Positions 1-5,323 of a DNA stretch of 6,406 bases are shown piece by piece. Each line of letters opens with the position of its first letter. Positions within the stretch are counted from its first letter, which is position 1. The notes below the pieces were generated by a model. The model had not been told where the DNA came from and did no database searches. It was given only the letters and a program-made list of their open reading frames with translations. Where the stretch lies: contig CAYMYN010000079.1 of NCBI GenBank assembly GCA_964394665.1, positions 1-6,406 on the forward strand. Direction: 5' to 3'. A program made the position numbers and the translations under genes. This stretch comes from CAYMYN01 sp964394665. GTDB taxonomy: Bacteria; Planctomycetota; UBA1135; GCA-002686595.

Positions 1-200
1 AGGCGCTGGACGATGGCGGACAGGCTGGGCGCGGTGGCGGGCAGGTCCGGTGAGGAGGCGCGTTGGGCGCGGGGGTCGCGCTCGACCTGCTCGCGCTGTT
101 CGACCAGCTCGAGCCCCTCGACCCGCCCAGCCAGGCCGGCCAGCTCCTGCGGATCGGGGAGCCCGAGGGTGGGCTCGGGGATGCGGCGGGGAGTGCTCAC
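1..200 (-). CDS. Unidentified protein, N-terminal part only (runs off the left edge)
   Basis: An open frame begins with GTG at 200 and continues without a stop to the left edge, giving about 66 residues. The start overlaps the stop of the preceding SpoVG-like gene in a GTGA arrangement, the usual sign of translational coupling, and this is the main reason for calling it a gene. The visible part begins VSTPRRIPEP, is rich in Pro, Glu, Arg and Gln, and has a short helix-prone charged stretch (roughly residues 18-45, with GLAGRVEGLELVEQREQVER). I see no signal peptide, membrane segment or known motif. It would be the last visible gene of the primase-helicase operon. Function unknown. The GC content is very high, so open frames arise easily here, but the exact overlap favours a real gene. 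Confidence 0.6.
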   Translation of the reverse strand, partial: MSTPRRIPEPTLGLPDPQELAGLAGRVEGLELVEQREQVERDPRAQRASSPDLPATAPSLSAIVQR

Positions 201-481
201 TCGGCCCGCTCCATCCCCAGGGCCTCGAAGACCTGCCGCTCGATCTCGAGCCGCGCCCGGTCATCCACCGGCGCGTACCAGGGGCGCTCCTGGCCCGCGC
301 GGTCCCGGCGCCGCGGGAAGGCCAGGCAGCGGCGTCCGTCGGCCGTCCGCCGCAGCGCGAGGCCGTCCAGGACGAGGCCCCCCGCGACCTGGCAGCGGAC
401 GTATCCCAGGAGGCCGTTGGCGCGGTCCCGGGGGGAGGCGGGCGTGAACGCGACGTCGTGGAGGCGGAGGGGGTCAGGCAT
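197..481 (-). CDS. SpoVG-like small protein
   Basis: A 94-residue protein that resembles the SpoVG family, small single-domain proteins that bind nucleic acid and act as regulators in Firmicutes; relatives also occur on plasmids and phages. The match rests on overall layout: an opening strand (LRLHDVAFTP, 5-14), a strand-turn-strand with a hydrophobic run ending in a Leu-Asp-Gly-Leu-Ala-Leu segment (36-43), a TADGR turn followed by LAFPRRRDRAG (47-63, where SpoVG has its conserved F-x-x-M-P-S-R-K-x-P-D-G-like stretch), a Pro-containing segment (WYAPVDD) and a closing helix (RLEIERQVFEAL). I prefer ATG at 481 over the in-frame GTG at 493: AGGTGGGG lies six bases ahead of it, and it overlaps the helicase stop by eight bases. 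Its own stop overlaps the next start. It probably serves replication or its regulation, by inference from the operon. The family call is by eye only. Confidence 0.62.
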   Translation of the reverse strand: MPDPLRLHDVAFTPASPRDRANGLLGYVRCQVAGGLVLDGLALRRTADGRRCLAFPRRRDRAGQERPWYAPVDDRARLEIERQVFEALGMERAE

Positions 482-2276
482 GATCCGCCCCACCTGGACC
501 GGCGAGATCGCGCGACTTCAAACTGGGGAACTCGTAGTGCCGCCTCGACTGCGGCTCGACCAGCACGAGCGTCTCGATGGCTCGCGTCACCCCGACGTAG
601 AACACGCGGTTCTCGGACTCGTGCGTCTCCTGGTCCCCACGCTGGTAGGCATCATGGGTAGCCCGGGTCATGTCGCTCAGTAGCACCACGAGATGCGCCT
701 CGTCGCCCTTCGAGCTGTGGATCGTCGTCAAGACAACCTGGGGATCAGGCAGCGCGCCGTGCCTTCTAAGCAGGCGCTCGAGGTACCGTCGAGTGTCTGG
801 GGCGACCTTGGTCATGACCCCGAACACACCCTGCTCCCGGATCGCAGCCACCAGGATCCCAAGGCCCAGCTCCTCGACCACCCATTCGCGCGTGACGAGC
901 GAGTTCTGCCGGACCGTCAGAAGGCGATCCCGTGCGTCCTTCGGGACTCCAGCATCACCAGAAGGGATGCGCGCCAGGAGGTCGGCTAGAGCACCTGTGC
1001 TCATCCGAGAGCCGCCACTCCCCTCCAGCCACTGGGCCGCGCGGATCGCCCGGAGCAAGGCTGCACTCTTCAGGGGATCCGGCCCGCCCGGACCAGAGAC
1101 CCGGAACACCACATCTTGGTCCATCAGCTCGCGGGCGACGCGAGGGATGTGAGCCCGGTTGCGCACGAGCACGAAGCACTTCTTCGGCTCGGGGAGCGCC
1201 GCAACGCGCGACACTGCGCTGCTCAGACTTGCCCAGCTCACCTCGCCTTCTGCCGCACGGGGGCTGTACGCCTTCGGCGTGCGCATCCGATTTCGATGGA
1301 TGATCCGTCCGGCCAGCACATGGACGGTCTCGGGCACGCGGTACGACTGAGCCAGCACCTCCGGCTGAGCCTGCTCTGCCAGCGACAGCAGCCATCGTGG
1401 ATCAGCGGCTTGGAAGCGATAGATGACTTGGTCGTCGTCGCCCGCGACGTACACGCGTTGGGCGGCCGTGAACCATCGCTCGACGACGGCGATCTGGAGC
1501 GGGGAGAGGTCCTGTGCCTCGTCGACGAAGAGCACACGCACCGGCGGCACCAGCCCATTGACTAGGACCCCTTCCAGCATGTCGGCGAACTCGCACAGCC
1601 CACGTGCCTCCTTGAAGGCCTCTAGACGCTCCTCGAAGCGCCGGAAGTCCAGTGGCACGACCTGGTCCACAGGGCAGGCGGCAAGGGCCTCGCTCGTCGT
1701 CAAGCGGGCGTTGCGGCGCCACTGATGCAGGTAGCGCAGCCGGTCGTCCGGCGTCCTGTGAGGGGCCTCACTAGGCGCGTCGTCGAGGTCGGACCAGGCA
1801 GCGCCCATGGGCGACAACTCGTACCCGTGGCGATCCGCGAACGCCCGGTACGCTTCGTCGTCCAGGACCTGGCCAGGACGAAGGCCGAGCAGCTCGTAGC
1901 AGGCGCTGTGGATGGTCCTGAACCAGTGCAGCTGCTCCCCGTCGATCGACGGGAACCGCGCCAGCACCCGATTGAACACGGCGGCCCGCGCTGCTCGAGT
2001 GAAGGTGAGCACCGCGATCCGTTCGGGGCGCACACCGCCCGCCAGCTCGGCCTCGAGCCAGCGGAGCAGCTTTTCGGTCTTGCCACACCCCGGGGGTCCG
2101 AGCACCACCCGCAAGTCTGGCCGAGGCCCACCGGGCCCATATGCGCGCGAGGAACCCCCTCCCAGGGTCCCAGAGGGACCCCAGGAGGACTCTCCGCGCG
2201 TGCGCGCACCTCTAGGAAACAGGGGCTCGCCGACACTACGACACTTCTTAGAAGTGTCGGTGGAGGGTGTGTGCAT
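474..2276 (-). CDS. UvrD/Rep-type superfamily 1 DNA helicase
   Basis: An ATP-driven 3'-5' DNA helicase by family. From ATG at 2276 it has 600 residues with all core motifs in order: Walker A PPGCGKT (61-67), motif Ia TFTRAA (91-96), a TIHS segment (121-124), Walker B FVDEAQD (250-256), motif III GDDDQ (279-283), motif IV QSYRVP (310-315), motif V TTIHSSKGD (517-525) and motif VI YVGVTRA (560-566). UvrD and Rep are nearer 670-720 residues; here the stretch between motifs IV and V is only about 200 residues, so the 2B subdomain is probably reduced. The gene touches the primase stop in a TGATG junction, so the two are likely co-translated and act as primase and helicase at one fork. The first 54 residues are Gly/Ser/Pro/Arg-rich, lie before the first expected strand, have weaker GC at third positions and overlap several hairpins. 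TTG at 2114 is the only other in-frame start upstream of the core apart from two GTGs just beyond it. The family call is firm; the start is not. Confidence 0.93.
   Translation of the reverse strand: MHTPSTDTSKKCRSVGEPLFPRGARTRGESSWGPSGTLGGGSSRAYGPGGPRPDLRVVLGPPGCGKTEKLLRWLEAELAGGVRPERIAVLTFTRAARAAVFNRVLARFPSIDGEQLHWFRTIHSACYELLGLRPGQVLDDEAYRAFADRHGYELSPMGAAWSDLDDAPSEAPHRTPDDRLRYLHQWRRNARLTTSEALAACPVDQVVPLDFRRFEERLEAFKEARGLCEFADMLEGVLVNGLVPPVRVLFVDEAQDLSPLQIAVVERWFTAAQRVYVAGDDDQVIYRFQAADPRWLLSLAEQAQPEVLAQSYRVPETVHVLAGRIIHRNRMRTPKAYSPRAAEGEVSWASLSSAVSRVAALPEPKKCFVLVRNRAHIPRVARELMDQDVVFRVSGPGGPDPLKSAALLRAIRAAQWLEGSGGSRMSTGALADLLARIPSGDAGVPKDARDRLLTVRQNSLVTREWVVEELGLGILVAAIREQGVFGVMTKVAPDTRRYLERLLRRHGALPDPQVVLTTIHSSKGDEAHLVVLLSDMTRATHDAYQRGDQETHESENRVFYVGVTRAIETLVLVEPQSRRHYEFPSLKSRDLAGPGGADHA
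2125..2137 (-). repeat. Short inverted repeat before the helicase core
   Basis: GGCCC and GGGCC flank three bases. This is the smallest of a cluster of dyads in the first 54 codons of the helicase frame. It lies 11 bases upstream of the possible TTG start at 2114. It could be chance in DNA of this composition and is listed because of its neighbours. Confidence 0.3.
2158..2188 (-). promoter_or_regulatory. Long RNA hairpin in the helicase leader or N-terminal codons
   Basis: Two 14-base arms flank a three-base loop. In the minus-strand RNA the arms pair along their whole length: seven Watson-Crick pairs next to the loop (GGGUCCC with GGGACCC), then one U-G and one G-U wobble, then five more Watson-Crick pairs (CCUCC with GGAGG). 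On the plus strand the same two wobble positions become mismatches (A-C and C-A), so the structure fits best the sense transcript of this operon. The outer arm contains GGGAGG, which could hide a purine-rich ribosome site. No run of T follows, so it is not an intrinsic terminator. A role in translational or transcriptional control of the helicase is inferred. Confidence 0.55.
2239..2259. repeat. Perfect 21-base palindrome with an adjacent extra half-site
   Basis: CGACACTTCT and AGAAGTGTCG flank a single central base at 2249, a perfect 10-base inverted repeat. A further copy of the outer heptamer CGACACT lies in direct orientation at 2231-2237. It sits in codons 6-13 of the helicase frame, 15 bases downstream of the ATG. 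A symmetric site plus a third half-site looks like a protein-binding operator; as RNA it could form an eight-pair stem with a five-base loop. No T-run follows on either strand. Confidence 0.5.
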
Positions 2277-3856
2277 CACTCACCCGCTCCGGCCGAATCC
2301 TCGCGCGCGCATCTAACGTCGGCGGCGGGCCCGGCCCAGCCCCGGACCTCACGCCCATCGATGGGCACGCGACGGGGCTGCCAGCCCAGGTCCCGTAGGG
2401 CGAGGGCGACTTGGGGCCTCGTCAGGTTGGGGTAGTCCTCCTTCAGGACCTTCAGAAAGGGACCCAGCCTGAAGAAGGCGGTCAGCGGGTCGAGCAGGCA
2501 CGCCCCGCCCCTGTGCAGGTCCTGGGGGTCGTCCCTCAGCCGGAGGTCCCTGATCGCGTCCTCGACGGCCTCGGCGAGCGCAAGGTCGGTGGAGGCTTCG
2601 GGCGGTGCCTCGACCACATCCGCACCGGCCAGCCAGTCGTTCACCAGAATGGACCATCCCTGATCGGGCAGACGCGGGATGCGCTTGTGCGCGTCCATGT
2701 ACCGCAGCTCGAACCTGTCTGCGTTCCTGAGCTGCGCGCTGGTCAACTGCATCGGCTTGCCAGCGATCGTCATCTCGTAGCGAGCAGGATCCGACGCGAC
2801 GATCCGGATCTTCTCAACGACGAAGTCGATCTGGGACGCAGGGTCCGGCGGGGGCTCCAGGTCGTCCTCGCCGCGCTCATGCCGTGCATTGTGGACCTTG
2901 AGCGCCTCGCGCACCGTGCGCACGATGTACCGGCGCCCCTTCGCCTTCGCTGCCTCGTCGGGACGCAGGTAGAGAGTCGTCGCAAGCTCGGAAGGGTCCT
3001 CGATACCCCTGCGTCGCAGCTCCAGGACCAGGCTGAAGTCGTACCCGCTTGAACTCGCGTCCAACGTGCGGCCGTCCCGGCCGAGTGGAGTCCTGCCTCG
3101 CCCCCAGAAGAGGTTCTGGATGCGGGGGGTGGTGTGCAAGAGAGCCTGCACCTGATCGCTGAGAGTCGTGCCGATCTTGATGTCGGCGTCGCCCGGGTCG
3201 TCCTGCGCTTCTCGCGGCCCATCGCCGGTCGCGGATGCGCCGGTGGACCACTCGAAGGCGTCGAGAGCCTCCTCGATCTCGCTGACGTTGCAGGCGCGCT
3301 TCTCATCGAGGATCTCGATCTCGACGGGCAGCGGGTTGTCGCGGTCCTTCCTGTTGTAAGTCTCGGGCAGCCGGAGGATGCGAGCGGCGTCGAAAGCGTG
3401 ATCGCCGCTGAGAGCGCGGGCGACTCCCTTCGAGATCCGCGAGAGTTCTTGCGGATCGGTCGGCTCACGCAGCAGCCAGTAGGCATGGAGCCCGTGGCCG
3501 GAGCGAACGATGATCGAGGGCTGCACAGGGAACGCCTCAAGCCGAGCCCGCGCGTCGGCCTCACCGCCGGGGTAGTCCTTGAAGTCGATGTCGCACCACG
3601 CGACCAGGCCCTCGAGGACGTCTCTTGCTGTGCCCTTGCCGCTCTCGCGACGAGGTAGCACGCCGTAGAAGATGCCCGCGTCCCGAGCCTCGGCGAGCTT
3701 GCGCAGGCGATCGAGGTCGGCGACGAGCGCTTCGATGCTCGGGTAGAACTCACGAGCGACGAGTCCGCCGCCGCGCTTCTCCACGATGAGTCGGACCTCG
3801 ATGAAGCCCTGCGAGTGGTGGGCGAAGATCGCCCCAAGGAAGCGTTGGACGCTCAC
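2276..3856 (-). CDS. Plasmid/phage-type DNA primase (RepB/AEP family)
   Basis: Makes primers for DNA replication, by family. The 526-residue protein has the hallmarks of an archaeo-eukaryotic-type primase core: acidic pair in WCDIDFKDY (D89, D91), SGHGLHAYW (119-127) with the motif II histidine, and ARILRLPETYNRKD (158-171) followed by VEIEIL (178-183). Related proteins usually read LPGT-N-K in the third block; Glu replaces the Gly here. A PriCT-like helical segment follows (SSSGYDFSLVLEL through RRYIVRTVREAL, 268-319), then a Pro/Asp linker, a separate domain around 343-410 and a possible winged-helix end (LDPLTAFFRLGPF through LGWQPRR, 455-496). There is no helicase domain in the same chain; the adjacent gene supplies one. 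GTG at 3856 is chosen because GGAGGTG sits four bases before it, and the open frame upstream (to 3949) crosses hairpins and encodes no recognisable sequence. The stop overlaps the helicase start. Confidence 0.88.
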   Translation of the reverse strand: MSVQRFLGAIFAHHSQGFIEVRLIVEKRGGGLVAREFYPSIEALVADLDRLRKLAEARDAGIFYGVLPRRESGKGTARDVLEGLVAWCDIDFKDYPGGEADARARLEAFPVQPSIIVRSGHGLHAYWLLREPTDPQELSRISKGVARALSGDHAFDAARILRLPETYNRKDRDNPLPVEIEILDEKRACNVSEIEEALDAFEWSTGASATGDGPREAQDDPGDADIKIGTTLSDQVQALLHTTPRIQNLFWGRGRTPLGRDGRTLDASSSGYDFSLVLELRRRGIEDPSELATTLYLRPDEAAKAKGRRYIVRTVREALKVHNARHERGEDDLEPPPDPASQIDFVVEKIRIVASDPARYEMTIAGKPMQLTSAQLRNADRFELRYMDAHKRIPRLPDQGWSILVNDWLAGADVVEAPPEASTDLALAEAVEDAIRDLRLRDDPQDLHRGGACLLDPLTAFFRLGPFLKVLKEDYPNLTRPQVALALRDLGWQPRRVPIDGREVRGWAGPAADVRCAREDSAGAGE

Positions 3857-3860
3857 GCGA

Positions 3861-3867
3861 CACCTCC
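3861..3867 (-). promoter_or_regulatory. Strong ribosome-binding site that fixes the primase start
   Basis: GGAGGTG on the minus strand with four bases between it and GTG at 3856. It is among the best Shine-Dalgarno matches in the window and sets the primase start about 31 codons inside the longest open frame. Confidence 0.8.
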
Positions 3868-3902
3868 GATCTCGACTGCAGATTCGCCCTTGCTCGAAGA
3901 GT

Positions 3903-3927
3903 GACTTGCGCTTACGATTCGCAAGTC
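3903..3927. promoter_or_regulatory. Operator-like dyad upstream of the primase
   Basis: GACTTGCG and CGCAAGTC form a perfect eight-base inverted repeat around a nine-base spacer. It lies 46 bases upstream of the primase start, in the 129-base gap after the small DNA-binding gene. The 25-base span suits a dimeric helix-turn-helix protein contacting successive major grooves, and the neighbouring regulator is the obvious candidate ligand. It could also be part of a replication origin. There is no T-run, so it is not a terminator. Confidence 0.5.
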
Positions 3928-3950
3928 GGCTCGACCCCGACACACACACG

Positions 3951-3978
3951 CGGCGTTCGGCCTTCGGGCCGGGCGCCG
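3951..3978. repeat. GC-rich stem-loop between regulator and primase genes
   Basis: Outer arms CGGCG and CGCCG and inner arms CGGCC and GGCCG surround a four-base loop. On the plus strand the loop is UUCG closed by C-G, and the two bases between inner and outer stems form G-U wobbles, giving an unbroken 12-pair stem. On the minus strand the loop reads CGAA and there is a 2x2 internal loop. The hairpin begins seven bases after the stop of the small regulator gene. On the minus strand it is followed by GT repeats rather than a T-run, so termination there would be weak; partial attenuation between regulator and primase is possible. Confidence 0.45.
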
Positions 3979-3985
3979 TCTTCGT

Positions 3986-4207
3986 TCAGCGGGCATGGCA
4001 CGCCTCCCCCTGGAGCTCGCGCTCAAGGTCGTCGGTCAACAGACCGAGGTGGGTCGCCGCCTGTCGGATGTGGTCCGGCTCCCAACAGCGACGGCCGGCG
4101 AAGAGGGCGGGCGGGGGCTGGATCTTGCCCCGCCTGACCAGGTCGGAGAGGCGGGGCTCGCTTGCCCCGATGACCTCCGCCGCCTGGCCCGTGGAGTAGC
4201 GGTTCAT
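3986..4207 (-). CDS. MerR/excisionase-type small DNA-binding protein
   Basis: A 73-residue winged-helix protein of the kind seen in excisionases and in small plasmid or phage regulators. YSTGQAAEVIGASEPRLSDL (4-23) is the helix-turn-helix, VRRGKIQPP its continuation, and FAGRRCWEPDHIRQAATHLG (36-55) the wing and following helix; the GRR-x-W-x-x-x-H-I pattern is typical of this fold. There is no ligand or dimerisation domain beyond a short C-terminal helix. ATG at 4207 is preferred because GAGGTG ends three bases ahead of it; GTG at 4213 is part of that site. The gene stands between the recombinase region and the primase, so it could be a recombination directionality factor for the nearby recombinase or the repressor of the replication operon. 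The dyads on both sides of it favour a regulatory role, by inference. Confidence 0.8.
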   Translation of the reverse strand: MNRYSTGQAAEVIGASEPRLSDLVRRGKIQPPPALFAGRRCWEPDHIRQAATHLGLLTDDLERELQGEACHAR

Positions 4208-4260
4208 GTTCACCTCGCCGGCCTTGGCGTCTGCACGAGACGCCGTCGGTCGCCGGCGAG
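4208..4260 (-). promoter_or_regulatory. Nested hairpin in the leader that includes the ribosome site of the small regulator
   Basis: In the minus-strand RNA an outer stem pairs 4252-4260 (CUCGCCGGC) with 4214-4222 (GCCGGCGAG), nine Watson-Crick pairs. Inside it, 4238-4244 (GGCGUCU) pairs with 4226-4232 (AGACGCC), seven pairs around the five-base loop CGUGC. The last three bases of the outer stem, GAG, are the first half of the GAGGTG ribosome site for the ATG at 4207. Folding would therefore partly hide that site. Alternatively the two dyads are DNA operators for autoregulation. Confidence 0.55.
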
Positions 4261-4402
4261 TTGATTCTCCTAGGCGCGACAGACGGAATAATCCGCACCG
4301 CCACTGACCCGCATTTTTCTTGCGGGGTCAGCATGCAAGGAGCTACGCCACAAGGCCTAAGAGAGGCTCCGGAACCGCGGCGGAAAAACTCCAGACTATT
4401 GA
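4261..4402. other. Remainder of the 195-base intergenic region (possible promoter/operator or origin)
   Basis: Together with the hairpin leader this is the longest gene-free stretch in the window. It is clearly less GC-rich than the genes. It must carry the promoter for the regulator if that gene has its own, but I find no -35/-10 pair on the minus strand good enough to name; TATTCC near 4286-4291 is the nearest to a -10. There is a small dyad CGGA/TCCG at 4284-4295 and the larger one at 4304-4331. I see no iterated repeats of the kind that mark a plasmid origin. Confidence 0.35.
4304..4331. repeat. Inverted repeat with a T-rich centre
   Basis: CTGACCCGCA and TGCGGGGTCAG pair around TTTTTCT with a single bulged base (three C on one side, four G on the other). 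It lies about 97 bases upstream of the small regulator start and 72 bases past the stop of the upstream gene. The T-run is in the loop, not after the stem, so it is not an intrinsic terminator. An AT-rich centre between GC-rich arms suits an operator, a recombination crossover site or an origin element; the sequence does not decide between them. Confidence 0.45.
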
Positions 4403-5242
4403 CTAGCCCTGCGGAGGCCTATTTTTCTGCCGCTTCCTGTGACGATCAACCGCCAACTTGACTTCGCGCGCGCTGGGGTATCGATGCTCCTTGGCGAACT
4501 CCTCGTACGTCAGCCTGCGAGGCCGAGCTTCGTCCCATCGTTTGCAGATCTCTGCGTCCTGCGGCTCGGTTCCGGAGGGTGGTCGGCCGCACTGCTTCCT
4601 CACCTGCGACGACTGGCGCCCTCTTCGCTTGGTCTTCGCTGGCTGGCTTCGGGACTTGGGCACGGCATCCTTCTGGCCGGCGGGAGCCTGTGGAGCTCCC
4701 TCCCCGCTCTTGTTCCGAACCACCGGAGGTGCCCAGCCTTGTGGTCCGAGGAACCGCAGCAGTTGCCGGAAGTAGACCGCCAACGCCAGCTCGGACTCGC
4801 ACAAGGACCTGGGGTCCCTGTCCCATCTTCCAAGCGCTTTGCGGGCAGCCCTCAGATGCTGCTCGATGTGTTGTGTTGACTCCCCGCCCGCGGCCTCCAG
4901 GAAGATGGCCCGCGCGACCTCGAAGCCGAGCCCGGTATCGGGGATGGGCTTCTGCTCGAGGATCTTCATGCCCAGAACCTCGTTCCATGCCTTGGCCGCA
5001 ACGCAGATCCAGTAGGCCCACTTGTCCTCTTGGGCCTCAAGATCGCCTCGGTAGCGAGGCCCTATCTGCTTCGGCAGGATGGGGTACTTCTTGGTGCCGA
5101 AGCCCGCACGTGTGAGGAGCTTCTGGAGCTTCGCGCCGCGCGCCACGCGGGCAGTCGTCGCTATGCTCCGAGCGGCTCGCTCCTGGGCTCGCTTCTCGCG
5201 CTCGGCCTCAATGCGCTCCCAGAGTTCATTTTCCGGCTTCAT
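4403..5242 (-). CDS. Unrecognised 279-residue protein with a possible C-terminal DNA-binding domain
   Basis: I do not recognise this family. It starts at ATG 5242 without a strong ribosome site and ends in TAG. Residues 8-40 form a highly charged helix, possibly a coiled coil (ERIEAEREKRAQERAAR). Residues 50-170 look like a compact globular helical domain rich in Trp, Tyr and Ala, with KWAYWICVAAKAWNEVLGM (74-92) and ELALAVYFRQLLRFLG (151-166). Residues 172-227 are a disordered Lys/Arg/Pro/Ser-rich linker. The C-terminus (ICKRWDEARPRRLTYEEFAK to VDRHRKRQK, 232-273) resembles a small helix-turn-helix: a YEEFAKEH-type helix, a turn, then a basic recognition-like helix. It begins 81 bases after the recombinase stop, so it could be co-transcribed and act as an accessory DNA-binding partner. 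Its GC content is well below that of the recombinase gene. Coding is supported by its length and sensible domain structure; the function is open. Confidence 0.72.
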   Translation of the reverse strand: MKPENELWERIEAEREKRAQERAARSIATTARVARGAKLQKLLTRAGFGTKKYPILPKQIGPRYRGDLEAQEDKWAYWICVAAKAWNEVLGMKILEQKPIPDTGLGFEVARAIFLEAAGGESTQHIEQHLRAARKALGRWDRDPRSLCESELALAVYFRQLLRFLGPQGWAPPVVRNKSGEGAPQAPAGQKDAVPKSRSQPAKTKRRGRQSSQVRKQCGRPPSGTEPQDAEICKRWDEARPRRLTYEEFAKEHRYPSAREVKLAVDRHRKRQKNRPPQG

Positions 5243-5323
5243 GCCCTATACCCGGCCGTGGCACTCGCGCCAGGCACGGTGATAGCACGAGCTCTGGGCG
5301 AGAGCCATCCTGCATCACGCCGC

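Noticed and set aside
482..493. GTG start at 493 for the SpoVG-like protein
   Set aside because: The ATG at 481 has better spacing to AGGTGGGG and a tighter overlap with the helicase stop; the four extra residues match nothing.
1725..3052. Plus-strand open frames opposite the helicase and primase
   Set aside because: Composition-driven shadows: no family motifs, no ribosome sites worth naming, and fully covered by well-supported minus-strand genes.
3857..3949. N-terminal extension of the primase by 31 residues
   Set aside because: The extension crosses a perfect dyad, shows no family likeness and begins without a ribosome site, while GGAGGTG precedes GTG 3856.
3940..3949. AC dinucleotide repeat (five units)
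   Set aside because: Too short to be notable.
4304..4331. Intrinsic terminator
   Set aside because: The T-run is in the loop and no U-run follows the stem on either strand.
4335..4350. Sigma-54-like promoter (TGGC and TTGC on the minus strand)
   Set aside because: The spacing between the GG and GC elements is one base too long, and this promoter type does not tolerate spacing changes.
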